From assembly GCA_943328915.2 (NCBI GenBank), contig CALQBW020000009.1, forward strand, positions 1 through 39,174: a stretch of DNA of 39,174 bases, read 5' to 3'. This document shows, piece after piece, positions 23,751 through 32,781 of this stretch. The notes below the pieces were generated by a model. It worked only from the letters and a program-made list of their open reading frames with translations. It made no database searches and was not told the DNA's origin. Each line of letters opens with the position of its first letter. The first letter of the stretch is position 1. This DNA comes from Singulisphaera sp. GP187 (lineage in GTDB: Bacteria; Chloroflexota; Chloroflexia; Chloroflexales; Roseiflexaceae). The position numbers and the translations under genes are program-made.

Positions 23751-24671
23751 ATGCTTATAAAACACTATCATGTCATTTCGTTTGGGTTGGCGCTCTGCAT
23801 TATTACAGGGATGACGCTCGACGCCTGGGCCCATGTACATGGCGCCACCGACAATACATTTTTCACGCCATGGCATGCGATTTTGTATACTGGATTATTT
23901 GGAAGTGTCGCCTGGTATGGCTACCTAACCTACCGACGGGTTGCGCCACTTGCCGCACATCGTTTGGGCTTGAGCATGGGACCATTGGTAGCGTTGTTTG
24001 GGGCTGCTGATTTGATTTGGCATAGTATGTTTGGTTTTGAGCGAGATTTACAAGCCCAACTCAGTCCACCACATATTGCTTTGGCAACAGTATTGGCGAT
24101 ACTCGTCAGTGTTCCCAGCCGGCAACGGAATCCACACGGGCATCTCACTTGGTTGGGTGCAATCGCAGGGAGTCTGGCGGCAGTCGTCACCCTCACCTTA
24201 TTAATGTTTGTTTCACCACTCACTGCTGTCTATGCTGAGTTGTATAGTGGCGACACCGTAATTGGATTAGGCGTGAGTGGATTTTTATTATTTATCACTA
24301 CCTGGCTAATAGTTTTTCAATGGATGCGTCGCACCAATGCGCCATACGGTGCATTTACCGTAGCGTCAGGGATGCTCGGCATTAGTCAAGCAATCAGCAA
24401 AGGGGAATGGCGCTTTGCAGCGTTGTTAATCACCGTAGGCTTTTGGGCTGAATGGGTCAGTCGCAAAACGAGCCAAGCTAGTCGCATCCCAGCGTTGGTA
24501 TGGCCCGGCAGTTTTGCCTTAGGGTATTTTTTGGTATTGAAGTACACAAGCACTTTAGCATGGGGTCCCAGCGTTTGGGGTGGTGTCGTCGTCATGGCCG
24601 TCGCGATAGGATTCGGCGTAGCGACTTTTGGAGAGCAGATTGTACAAATCACTCACGAGGAACAGAAATGA
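23751..24671 (+). CDS. Polytopic membrane protein with conserved His/Asp motifs (paralog A)
   Basis: I do not recognise the family. The 306-residue protein has about eight hydrophobic segments. Charged and His residues cluster in conserved blocks shared with the next gene: D24-x3-H28-x-H30-x3-D34 leading into NTFFTPWH (H42); D87-x2-W-H91-x2-FGFE; LSPPH (H108); then YSGDTVIGLGVSG near 165 and a MRRTNAPYGAFT segment near 200. Histidines and acids next to membrane segments suggest metal (e.g. copper, haem) binding or proton transfer, which is inference. GGAG lies 7 nt before the ATG. Its stop overlaps the next start by 4 nt (ATGA), so both are made together, probably as a heterodimer. Confidence 0.85.
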   Translation: MLIKHYHVISFGLALCIITGMTLDAWAHVHGATDNTFFTPWHAILYTGLFGSVAWYGYLTYRRVAPLAAHRLGLSMGPLVALFGAADLIWHSMFGFERDLQAQLSPPHIALATVLAILVSVPSRQRNPHGHLTWLGAIAGSLAAVVTLTLLMFVSPLTAVYAELYSGDTVIGLGVSGFLLFITTWLIVFQWMRRTNAPYGAFTVASGMLGISQAISKGEWRFAALLITVGFWAEWVSRKTSQASRIPALVWPGSFALGYFLVLKYTSTLAWGPSVWGGVVVMAVAIGFGVATFGEQIVQITHEEQK

Positions 24672-25681
24672 TCACGGAACAACGTCACACAACACATTCG
24701 CAGACGGCTTGGTTTGCGTTTTTATACCAACCGCAAGCCATGGCGTGGCTGCTCGTGCCGGGGAGCATCTGGTTCCTCGCAGGGATTTACCTCGACGGCT
24801 GGGCACATAATCATGGCAAGGTCGACAATACGTTTTTTACGCCTTGGCATGCGGTCTTTTATTCTGGGTATTTGGCATCGGCTCTGACATTGGCATTGGT
24901 TGGGCTTATTACCCACCTCAACGGCAAAATCTGGCAGCGGGACTTGCCTGCGTCTATCCGTACCGCTATTATCGCTGCACCTCTCTTTGCCCTCGCGGGA
25001 ATTACTGACTTGTGGTGGCATACCACGTTCGGTTTTGAAACTGGGATTGAACCATTGCTCAGCCCGCCACACTTGGCCTTGGCAAGTTGTATGTTTTTTG
25101 TGGTGGTAGCCAACGCCCGCAACGATAATCCCCAACAACCCGCCCACCAACGCATCCCATTTATTTTGAGCACCTTGGCGGGGTGGAGCGTAGTGACCTT
25201 TATGTTGCAATTCAATCACCCCTATGGCATTGTCTGGCCCGAAACGGTGCGTTCCGGTGACACCGGAATAATGGTAGGTATAGTAGGGTTACTGGCGAAC
25301 GTCATGCTAACGGCGGGTGTAGCCCTCTGGATGCAACGCCAGCGCATGCCATTTGGTGCACTCACATTCGTGCTCGTCGCTAACGCCTTGTTAATTGCCT
25401 TGATGGGTGATGAATATCGCTTTGGCTGGGGAGCGCTGGCCACGGGAATGGTCTGCGAGCTCATCGCCTGTGTACTCCGCGCGCAACCGATGTGGTTCCG
25501 CCTGCGTGTCAGCGCCATACTGGTACCGACTAGTACCTGTTTGGCCTATTTTGGCGTCATAGCCACCACGAGTGTAGTGGTATGGCCGATACATATTTGG
25601 TTGGGGGTGAGTCTGCTCGCCGGGGTGGCAGGCTGGGGGTTGGTGATTTTAGTACCACGTATCGATATGCGCACAGAATAA
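24668..25681 (+). CDS. Polytopic membrane protein with conserved His/Asp motifs (paralog B)
   Basis: 337 residues, a clear paralog of the preceding gene. It repeats every motif: D43-x3-H47-x-H49-x3-D53 with NTFFTPWH (H61), D114-x2-WH118-x2-FGFE, LSPPH (H135), RSGDTGIMVGIVG, MQRQRMPFGALT, and a late DEYRFGWG matching GEWRFAAL in paralog A. It differs by a 20-residue longer hydrophilic N-terminus and low identity outside the motifs. ATG 24668 overlaps the upstream stop by 4 nt, with GAGG before it; the frame is open far upstream but that part is inside paralog A. A strong terminator follows at 25692. Function unknown. Confidence 0.85.
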   Translation: MITEQRHTTHSQTAWFAFLYQPQAMAWLLVPGSIWFLAGIYLDGWAHNHGKVDNTFFTPWHAVFYSGYLASALTLALVGLITHLNGKIWQRDLPASIRTAIIAAPLFALAGITDLWWHTTFGFETGIEPLLSPPHLALASCMFFVVVANARNDNPQQPAHQRIPFILSTLAGWSVVTFMLQFNHPYGIVWPETVRSGDTGIMVGIVGLLANVMLTAGVALWMQRQRMPFGALTFVLVANALLIALMGDEYRFGWGALATGMVCELIACVLRAQPMWFRLRVSAILVPTSTCLAYFGVIATTSVVVWPIHIWLGVSLLAGVAGWGLVILVPRIDMRTE

Positions 25682-25691
25682 TTTCGCCTCT

Positions 25692-25735
25692 AAAAGTGGT
25701 GGAACGCGGTTAATCCCGCGTTCCACCGTTTTTTA
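25692..25735. terminator. Bidirectional intrinsic terminator
   Basis: Perfect 12-bp stem GGTGGAACGCGG (25698-25709) / CCGCGTTCCACC (25716-25727), 6-nt loop, followed by GTTTTTT on plus and preceded by AAAA (a T-tract on minus). It serves the membrane pair and hisB, whose stop codon touches the T-tract. Confidence 0.9.
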
Positions 25736-26326
25736 TAGCACCCCTTTGGTACTTGGGACAGCATTACCCAAACGAGGATCGATACGGGTGGCAGCATCGA
25801 GTGCCCGACCAAAGGCTTTGAAGAGTGCTTCGACCTTATGGTGATCGTTTTTGCCATACATGATGCGACAATGCAGGTTCATGCGCGCGTGGATTGCAAT
25901 ACTTTCGAACAAATGAAAAATCAAGTCAGTGCCCAACGTTCCCACATTCGGCGTTACAAATTCAACATCAAATACCGCATACGGACGCCCTCCGAGATCC
26001 ACAGCGACAAAGCCAAGTGATTCATCCATTGGTACAAAGCTATGCGCGGTCCGTACCACACCGCGTCGGTCTGCCAAAGCTAAATCAAGTGCTTGCCCTA
26101 AACAAATACAGACATCTTCGGCGGTGTGGTGACCGTCGACATGGAGGTCACCATTTGCATTTGCAGTTATGTCAAATAGCCCGTGTTTGGCAAACAAAGT
26201 GAGCATATGATCGAGAAACCCAATACCGGTATGTGCTTCACAAATTCCAGTGCCATCGATATTTAACATCAACGTAATTGTGGTTTCACCGGTAGTACGG
26301 GTAATTGTCGCCTGGCGGTTGTTCAT
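25733..26326 (-). CDS. hisB: Imidazoleglycerol-phosphate dehydratase
   Basis: 197-residue monofunctional IGPD, a Mn-dependent enzyme of histidine biosynthesis. The metal-binding repeats are plain: [35 protein letters not shown], then [15 protein letters not shown] and [17 protein letters not shown]. Length is normal for the stand-alone form. AAGGAG lies 7 nt before the ATG. It is the last gene of a minus-strand run behind the penicillin-binding protein (43-nt gap), with no other his genes in the window, so the histidine pathway is dispersed in this genome. Confidence 0.97.
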   Translation of the reverse strand: MNNRQATITRTTGETTITLMLNIDGTGICEAHTGIGFLDHMLTLFAKHGLFDITANANGDLHVDGHHTAEDVCICLGQALDLALADRRGVVRTAHSFVPMDESLGFVAVDLGGRPYAVFDVEFVTPNVGTLGTDLIFHLFESIAIHARMNLHCRIMYGKNDHHKVEALFKAFGRALDAATRIDPRLGNAVPSTKGVL

Positions 26327-26369
26327 AACAATCTCCTTATTAAGTGTTCATTGGTTTGATTCATTAACG

Positions 26370-28097
26370 TTACGGCTTCGGCGAAGCAAGGGGGATATCA
26401 GAAAACGCAGCGCGCAAGATTTGGCCAGCGAGGCTGGCGCCAATGCGCGAACCTTCGCCACCGTTTTCGATCAACACTGCGACGGCGAAGCGAGGATTTT
26501 CGATTGGCGCGAGTGCCACAAACCACGCATGGGTAAAAGGGCCTCCATTTTCGGCAGTACCGGATTTGCCGCCGACCGCGACTCCTTCGACTGCTTGGGC
26601 TGCTTTACCAAAGCCATCGGTTACGGCAAAGCGCATCGCATCACGGAGAATTAACGCACTATGGCTCGAAATCGATCGACCCACAGGGAAATTCGTGTGT
26701 TTGTACATCTCCGTGCCATTTGCACGAACAACCCGTTCCACAATATACGGGCGCATCATCACTCCATTATTTCCGATGGTGGCAGCCACCATCGCCATCT
26801 GGAGTGGGGTTACTAGTAATTCGCCTTGGCCATACCCAGTATCAGCCAGACCAGGAAGTCGGGCAAGGAAATTGTCGTTGTTATACATCAAACTTGCCAG
26901 AGTCGGCAAATCAGTCATGGTGATGGCTTCACCAGATTTGTCTGGCACAGCCAAACCAAATTTTTCTGCACCCGCCAACATACGAAACACCCCAAGACGC
27001 AAGGCGTATTGTGCAAACGCGGTATTACACGAAAAGCCAATGACCGTCCGCAAACTTGCAGGATCGCCCGTCAATCGCTTGAGATTGTGAACCGCATTGA
27101 CAACCGGCGGAGCGCCTGGTTCGACGGTAAGCTGCTCGGGGCAAGTGATTTCATCCGGTCGTGCGACACCTGCGTTTTCGAGTGCAATAGCGGCAGTAAC
27201 CAATTTGAACGTCGAACCTGGCGGATAGCGCCCTTGGATGGCACGATTCAATAATGGTTGATTGTTAGCTGGGTCGAGTAATCGCTGCCATGCAGCATCC
27301 ATTCGTGTTTGGTCGGTAAAGGGATCTGAGTCGAGGTTACTCGTCAAATCATTGGGATTATAACTAGGAGCACTCACCATCGCCAATACTGCGCCGGTAC
27401 TTGGGTCGAGGACGATCCCAGCGCCAACATGGCCCGCTAAAATCGCAGCTACTTTTTGTTGTAAAGCGGAATCAATGGTTAATTCGAGATTATCACCCTT
27501 GGTTGGTTGGGAATTCAGCATCCGCACAAAACGCCCAATCACATTGCGGTCGCCGGTGAGATACTCTGCATAACTCGCTTCGAGCCCCGACACACCATAC
27601 CGTGCATTTACCACGCCTAATAGTGGGGTAAATGCACTCGGATTATCGGTCAGATAACGGCGTGTCGTCCGACCATCTGGTCGCACTATTGATTCCACCA
27701 AAACCGTGTTGTTGCGATCACTTATCGCCCCCCGAAACGTACGGGATGTTACCATCAACGTACGCACATTGCTCGCTGTTTCTCCGGTGCTTTGGTTGAC
27801 AACGACAAGATTTGCTAAATATTTCGACCAGATTACTTGATTTCGTAATAATTGAAGAGATAGCATCCCAAAACCAATGGCAATGATAATAGTTAATGAT
27901 TGAAGTGAGCGTTGCGTATCGTTGACTCGTAAGAGCAAGGGAATTTCGCCCAAGCCCAGAATAGCAATTGGAATTGACGCCAACCACAGGCAAATTAGCC
28001 ACTGCGATTCATGTTCGGGGGGCCGCGACATTCCAAACACCAATAAGCCAATGGCAATAAACAAAACGATACGATGGATAACAAAACGAGTCATCAT
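26370..28097 (-). CDS. Class B penicillin-binding protein (PbpA/PBP2-like transpeptidase)
   Basis: 575-residue D,D-transpeptidase that cross-links peptidoglycan on the outer face of the membrane. Active-site motifs: S295-TFK298 in RYPPGSTFKLV, S356-C-N358 in GFSCNTAF, and K511-SG in GGKSGTAENGG. A dimerisation domain lies in between. The N-terminus is unusual in having about three hydrophobic stretches (VLFIAIGLLVFGM; WLICLWLASIPIAILGLG; LTIIIAIGFGMLSLQLL) instead of one anchor. It resembles actinobacterial PbpA. The start is ATG 28097, overlapping the kinase-like stop by 4 nt; ATG 28094 also possible. No rodA/ftsW is adjacent. Confidence 0.92.
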   Translation of the reverse strand: MMTRFVIHRIVLFIAIGLLVFGMSRPPEHESQWLICLWLASIPIAILGLGEIPLLLRVNDTQRSLQSLTIIIAIGFGMLSLQLLRNQVIWSKYLANLVVVNQSTGETASNVRTLMVTSRTFRGAISDRNNTVLVESIVRPDGRTTRRYLTDNPSAFTPLLGVVNARYGVSGLEASYAEYLTGDRNVIGRFVRMLNSQPTKGDNLELTIDSALQQKVAAILAGHVGAGIVLDPSTGAVLAMVSAPSYNPNDLTSNLDSDPFTDQTRMDAAWQRLLDPANNQPLLNRAIQGRYPPGSTFKLVTAAIALENAGVARPDEITCPEQLTVEPGAPPVVNAVHNLKRLTGDPASLRTVIGFSCNTAFAQYALRLGVFRMLAGAEKFGLAVPDKSGEAITMTDLPTLASLMYNNDNFLARLPGLADTGYGQGELLVTPLQMAMVAATIGNNGVMMRPYIVERVVRANGTEMYKHTNFPVGRSISSHSALILRDAMRFAVTDGFGKAAQAVEGVAVGGKSGTAENGGPFTHAWFVALAPIENPRFAVAVLIENGGEGSRIGASLAGQILRAAFSDIPLASPKP

Positions 28098-29188
28098 AAA
28101 ATCACCTGGACAACCAACGGCAACCCAATCCGAACGGCCACTCCCGCAGGGGTATGATTAAAGACTTCAAGGCGTCCACCGAGTTCGCTTGTGCGATACA
28201 TCAAAGCTTGCAACGAGTGCAAACCTGCGCGTTTAAACCCAGTCGCTGGCAATCCTTGACCGTCATCATAGATCAATACCGTCAGTGCCCTTGGGTCATA
28301 ACGGAGCAAGACTACCACTTCATTTGCATTGGAGTGTTGTGAAATATTTAAGAGTGATTCAATTGCAATTCGGCGGAACAGCGGCAGATAAATTTCTGGT
28401 AAGTCTTGCGGTCGACCGAGCACAGCAATACGAGTTGCAATCAACGTGTGGCATTCGAACCGATTTAACAGTTCTTTGAATAGCACAACTAGATCTTCAG
28501 ATAATGATCCTGGTTGATGGAATGCGATCCGTAATGCTTCTGTACGTGCGGCAAAATCGGTTGATGTTCTTGTAGGAGATTGGTATTCAGCACGACGAAA
28601 CGACAACATGGCTGGTAATTTCAACCAATGCAAATCTACCAGTGACGCTGATGGGAAGAGTGGTGCCCAAGATTGTGAGGTGATATTCGGCAACACAACT
28701 TGGACCCGGGGAATAATCGTTGGTATACCGGCACCGATTACTGCGGGTGCAATCACAACCACGACCCACCGCAACCACATATGCGGCAAATCGCTTGTAA
28801 ACGCTGTGGGCATTTGGTACATCAACGCCAAAATCAAAGCCGAACAAAGTAAACCTGCCATGGCTCCACCACGCCAGCCACTTACCATTGCCGGCAATAC
28901 TAATATCGCGCATGCATAACACAAAAACGGGCTATTCCACGGGTCACTGCCTACCACCACTACCGCTGCCAAACATAAATCAAACCCAATTACCCATGGT
29001 TGACGCACGGCAGCGCGCACGACCGGTTGTACCGTAATCGTTAATGCAGCCGTGACCAATGCAAGTACAATCCAAACACCCCACATTTCGACCGTTCGTT
29101 GTTGCCAAAACAACAGTCCTGCGGTGCAGATAAGAGCTGTCCATCGACTAAATACAATGACTGCATGGTTCGAAAGCGGCAATTGCAT
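28094..29188 (-). CDS. Membrane protein with histidine-kinase-type ATPase domain, atypical
   Basis: 364 residues. About six membrane segments in the first 160 residues, a linker, then a HATPase_c domain of the NarX/DegS type (about 255-364): N-box IAIESLLNISQHSNANEV (E277, N281), G1 box YDDGQGLP (D308/D309), and GLHSLQALMYRTSELGGRLE. The dimerisation helix where HisKA_3 proteins have a phosphoacceptor in 'ARELHD' is not recognisable: the region before the ATPase reads TRTEALRIAFHQPGSLSED. It may be an inactive or anti-sigma-like relative, or phosphorylate by another His. It overlaps the PBP start by 4 nt. No response regulator is next to it. The ribosome binding site is weak (GTGGGG). Confidence 0.8.
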   Translation of the reverse strand: MQLPLSNHAVIVFSRWTALICTAGLLFWQQRTVEMWGVWIVLALVTAALTITVQPVVRAAVRQPWVIGFDLCLAAVVVVGSDPWNSPFLCYACAILVLPAMVSGWRGGAMAGLLCSALILALMYQMPTAFTSDLPHMWLRWVVVVIAPAVIGAGIPTIIPRVQVVLPNITSQSWAPLFPSASLVDLHWLKLPAMLSFRRAEYQSPTRTSTDFAARTEALRIAFHQPGSLSEDLVVLFKELLNRFECHTLIATRIAVLGRPQDLPEIYLPLFRRIAIESLLNISQHSNANEVVVLLRYDPRALTVLIYDDGQGLPATGFKRAGLHSLQALMYRTSELGGRLEVFNHTPAGVAVRIGLPLVVQVIL

Positions 29189-29253
29189 GACAACAATACC
29201 CCACGTAACCCATGCAAGATACTGCCATGGGCTGAATTAACCATTCACCACAA

Positions 29254-31299
29254 TTATGGAGCCAACGCCTCATATGTATAGGTATTATCTGAGCTATACA
29301 GTTGCCAGCCAGCGCCGGTCTTGGCATCCGCCACAGCTTTGATTTGGGCTTTAAGTTCAGTTGCACCATATTGCACAATCATATCGTCTGGTACCCATAC
29401 CAATGTGAAGTCTTGGAGCCATGGTCGAAGTCGTGCACGAGTATCGGGAATTTGCTTCATCCCTAATTGCATCGTTCCCAAAATAACATCGTATGGGTGT
29501 GAAGCTGGGTTATCAAAGCCCATATACCCCGCACCATAGTGTGATGGATATACCATGGGGCAAATAAAATCAGTTGTCTCTGCCATAATCGGCAAGCTCT
29601 GACCAATCATGCCCATTGGTCCTTCGGTCGTAAATCCAAATACATCGACCGACAACAGCGCACCAGCAGCATTAATTTTTGGGTGGGCCCGATTTAACAC
29701 TTTTTTGATAGTATCAAAACGTTGTTCGTTGGTCACATCTTCCTTTGATAATTTCAAACGTTGGGCATCATTGGCGCCAAATTCCAAGGAAGGAAAGCGA
29801 ATATAGTCAAAGTTTATTTCGTCAAATCCTGCGAGTGAGGCTTCTTCGGACAAGGCAATATTGTAATCCCATACATTTTCATTGAACGGATCTAACCAGG
29901 CATATTTAATCGTCGCAGTGGGATAATCATAAAAAATACCACCCTTCTGGCGATCTTGGGCTGCCCATTCAGGCTTTGCTTCGGCCAAGACATTGTCATG
30001 GCTAAACATGTGCACACGGGCTATGGTATATATATTGCGTTTTTTGGCTTCAGCTAAAAGTGCATGAATATCGTAATTTGGTTTCGACAGGCCCAGCTCT
30101 TTGACAAGTGGCACTTGTGAGTCGTAGTAAACCAACCCTAAATCATCGCGAAGATCAGATTTGAGGTCGATAACAATCGCATTTAACTCGGTGTCTTCAA
30201 TGTGCTTGAAGAATTTTTGCATTAATTCCGAATTTGATGCAACAGCTGCCGTCACATACAATGCCTTGGGCTCAAACGGCTCCAATTTGAACTCACTTGG
30301 AATAGCGCCTGGTTTGATGGGCAAAACCAATTTGCGATACCCTGGGGCCAACACCTGCACGAATCCAGTTTCAGGGATACCATTGAGCGTAAAGACCCCA
30401 TCATTCCCATCTATCCGCACCGTTGCTTGGGCTGATTTGGCCATATCTTCGGTCGCAATAATCGTGGCGTGATGGACTGGCGCACCATCGGCACTACTGA
30501 CAATCGTGCCTTTGAGCACATCTGGTCGGAGTGTGACATCAAGCGTAGCCGTTGTGCTCGCATCCATCTTTTGGTTTGCGTATCCGTCCAGGGAGTAGCT
30601 GACTTCAGACCGTGCTGCAACGTTTTTGAGTTGGTAGGCGCCTTTGGTATCAGATTTACCAGTCACATCACCAGCGGTAATAACCACACCACTCAATGGT
30701 TCGTTACTATATTGGTCTTTGATAGTCCCACTCAAATTACCATTGGCAAGTGGAATGTCTTGTTGTATGGCTTTGCTCATCGCCATCGAAAATATCACAT
30801 ATTCGGGGTATGAAGCACTCAGGATAAATGATTCGGGTACGCCTTTAAGCATATATTGCCCATCAGCACCCGTGGTCATCGAAATAGTATCGCTGGCCTT
30901 GATGACCACACCGGCGAGTGGTTTTTTGGTCCATGCATCCATTACCAATCCACGAATCACATCAGGACGAATAGTGACATCTATTTTGCTGTCCGAAGCA
31001 GTTAAAGTTTCGGGCCATTTTCGCTCTGCCAACTTTAACGTGAACGCTGCATAATCAGCGCTGGACACTTGAAATTCCCCGGTACGTTGCCAGCGGTCAA
31101 TACTATACGCGCCACTGCTATCGGTCATTGCTTTCGCACTACCGACTTGCACAACTGCTGAGGCAACTGGTTTCCCGTTATATGCATCGGTGACTGTACC
31201 AGTGAGTGGGATTGATTCACTTCCACAGGCAACCATCACAAAAATACTCAATACAAGTACGCTCAATCTCAATGAAACAATTCGTAACATACTAGGCAC
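29254..31299 (-). CDS. Lipoprotein with four regulatory-like repeats and DUF4015 glycosidase-like domain
   Basis: 681 residues, secreted lipoprotein (lipobox FVMVACGSE at 20-28). Four beta-sandwich repeats of the carboxypeptidase-regulatory type follow (about 32-110, 113-190, 195-270, 275-350), each with a GtV.Da..gkPv..a.V pattern and a DsSGaYsi-like turn. The C-terminal half (about 355-681) is a DUF4015-type putative glycoside hydrolase TIM barrel: NAIVIDLKSDLRDD, GFDEINFDYIRFPS (candidate catalytic acids), DFICPMVYPSHY, RPWLQDF. Probable role: outer-surface binding and trimming of polysaccharide or wall glycans, inferred. The start GTG 31299 is chosen because TTGGAGGA lies 6 nt before it; ATG 31290 would be 15 nt away. 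It lies upstream (5') of the kinase-like/PBP genes with a 65-nt gap. Confidence 0.87.
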   Translation of the reverse strand: MPSMLRIVSLRLSVLVLSIFVMVACGSESIPLTGTVTDAYNGKPVASAVVQVGSAKAMTDSSGAYSIDRWQRTGEFQVSSADYAAFTLKLAERKWPETLTASDSKIDVTIRPDVIRGLVMDAWTKKPLAGVVIKASDTISMTTGADGQYMLKGVPESFILSASYPEYVIFSMAMSKAIQQDIPLANGNLSGTIKDQYSNEPLSGVVITAGDVTGKSDTKGAYQLKNVAARSEVSYSLDGYANQKMDASTTATLDVTLRPDVLKGTIVSSADGAPVHHATIIATEDMAKSAQATVRIDGNDGVFTLNGIPETGFVQVLAPGYRKLVLPIKPGAIPSEFKLEPFEPKALYVTAAVASNSELMQKFFKHIEDTELNAIVIDLKSDLRDDLGLVYYDSQVPLVKELGLSKPNYDIHALLAEAKKRNIYTIARVHMFSHDNVLAEAKPEWAAQDRQKGGIFYDYPTATIKYAWLDPFNENVWDYNIALSEEASLAGFDEINFDYIRFPSLEFGANDAQRLKLSKEDVTNEQRFDTIKKVLNRAHPKINAAGALLSVDVFGFTTEGPMGMIGQSLPIMAETTDFICPMVYPSHYGAGYMGFDNPASHPYDVILGTMQLGMKQIPDTRARLRPWLQDFTLVWVPDDMIVQYGATELKAQIKAVADAKTGAGWQLYSSDNTYTYEALAP

Positions 31300-31478
31300 G
31301 CGTATCCTCCAAACTCATTTACATTCCAGCGTCTTATCAAAGCACGCTATAATGCATTAATACCTTTTTGGCACTAAAATTCATATTCACATACTAGTTA
31401 TGATAATTGTACAGTATGTGGTGTGTCAATTATGGGGAATTGTTGAATGTCAATGCATTTATATTGAAAGGAACACAG
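31300..31478. promoter_or_regulatory. Divergent regulatory region, candidate promoters
   Basis: 179 nt between the divergent lipoprotein and FAD-oxidoreductase genes. On plus, TTGGCA (31368-31373) is followed 16 bp later by CATACT (31390-31395), a fair promoter; a TATAAT at 31348-31353 lacks a -35. No clear element was picked for the minus strand. No operator palindrome was noticed. Confidence 0.3.
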
Positions 31479-32723
31479 ATGACCATCGATCGTTCACGTG
31501 AAGGCAACCGCTCGTACTGGCAAGAAACATTTGATCTCAACATGCCCAGCGCACCACTCCCCGCCCGTGCCACCCACGTTGTCGTTGGTGGTGGAATTGT
31601 TGGTTCTGCAGCGGCTTATTTTTTGGCCAAAGCCGGGCATAAAGTAGTCCTAATTGAACGAATCCACCCGGCGCATGGCGCCACTGGGCGAAACGGAGGA
31701 TTCATTGGGACGGGACCTGCAGAAGGATATTCTGGAGCCAAAGCCCGCCTTGGCGCAGCGGCCGCCCAACAAATATATGAGCTCACCGTCCAAAATGGCA
31801 AATTAGCGCGCCAAATCATGGCTGAAGAAGGCTTTGATTGCCACTTCCGCGAACCGGGCACATTTAATTTATCGTTATCACCTGCAGATCATCAAGCTGC
31901 CAAACGGGGTGTTGCCGCATTAAATGCAGATGGATATAGCGGGCAATTGCTCGACCGAGCTCAGCTCCAAGCCATGATCAACACCCCATTGGGTGAGGAA
32001 GTTGTCGGAGCATCATACAAACCAGAGAGTGCATTGATCCATTCGGGGCGCCTCGTCCGCGGTGTTGTCGAAGCGGCCATTACACATGGTGCCACCCTCT
32101 GTATCGCGACTGTGGCACGCATTGACTATAGCAATGGCGACCCAATTGTCGTTACCGACAAGGGAAATATCCAAGCCCAATCTGTTGTTCTCGGGCTCAA
32201 CGCTTGGAGTCGTCAATTGGCCCCAGCGTTAAATGGGATTATCACACCCGTCCGTGGCCAGATTCTGTCAACGGCACCCACATCCCCAGTATTTAGCCAG
32301 GGTATGGGTACAGATATCACCCCGACTGGTGAATACTGGCAACAAACGCTCGACGGTTCAATTGTGTTAGGGGGGTGCCGTGCAATAGCAGCCAATAAAG
32401 ATGTTAATTTGTACGATATCGGCATCACTGATGATGTCCAAGGTGCCCTTGACAATGTTTTGCCACGCCTCTTTCCCAAATTAACCGGCTTGCCGATTAC
32501 TCGCCGCTGGGCTGGATTGATGGGATTTACCCCAGATTATGTGCCCGTCGTTGATGCGATGCCTGGCATGCATGGTGTCTGGGCCGGGGGTGGTTTTTGT
32601 GGATCAGGGATGCCATTTGGGTTTGTGGTAGGCAAATACCTCGCCCAAGCTGCCGTCACCATGCAAACGCCAATAGAAATTGCTCCGCTGTCAATTAATC
32701 GTCCCACGCTCCAAGCGCACTAA
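31479..32723 (+). CDS. FAD-dependent oxidoreductase of the DAO family
   Basis: 414-residue flavoprotein of the D-amino-acid oxidase/glycine oxidase/sarcosine-oxidase fold. The Rossmann motif VVVGGGIVGSAAAYFLAKAG (residues 27-46) is followed by the acidic end of strand 2 (VVLIER), ATGRNGGFIG for FAD diphosphate, and the C-terminal RRWAGLMGFTPDYVPVVD and WAGGGFCGSGMPFGFVVG FAD-closing segments. It likely oxidises an amine or amino acid, reducing O2 or a quinone. Start ATG 31479: AAAGGA 7 nt upstream; the frame is open further but without a ribosome site. The position next to a catabolic operon suggests a catabolic job; substrate unknown. Confidence 0.88.
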   Translation: MTIDRSREGNRSYWQETFDLNMPSAPLPARATHVVVGGGIVGSAAAYFLAKAGHKVVLIERIHPAHGATGRNGGFIGTGPAEGYSGAKARLGAAAAQQIYELTVQNGKLARQIMAEEGFDCHFREPGTFNLSLSPADHQAAKRGVAALNADGYSGQLLDRAQLQAMINTPLGEEVVGASYKPESALIHSGRLVRGVVEAAITHGATLCIATVARIDYSNGDPIVVTDKGNIQAQSVVLGLNAWSRQLAPALNGIITPVRGQILSTAPTSPVFSQGMGTDITPTGEYWQQTLDGSIVLGGCRAIAANKDVNLYDIGITDDVQGALDNVLPRLFPKLTGLPITRRWAGLMGFTPDYVPVVDAMPGMHGVWAGGGFCGSGMPFGFVVGKYLAQAAVTMQTPIEIAPLSINRPTLQAH

Positions 32724-32727
32724 TTAC

Positions 32728-32768
32728 AAACTCGCCCCGTGGCACAAATATGCCACGGGGCGAGTTTT
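32728..32768. terminator. Strong bidirectional terminator
   Basis: Perfect 17-bp stem (32728-32744 with 32751-32767) built on CTCGCCCCGTGGCA, 6-nt loop CAAATA, TTTT on the plus side and AAA on the other. It separates the FAD oxidoreductase from the convergent amidohydrolase (stop at 32782). Confidence 0.92.
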
Positions 32769-32781
32769 ATGGACTTTTTGA

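Noticed and set aside
24500-24667. Longer start for paralog B inside paralog A
   Set aside because: The extra 56 residues lie wholly in another frame of paralog A, and ATG 24668 has a Shine-Dalgarno and the 4-nt coupling overlap.
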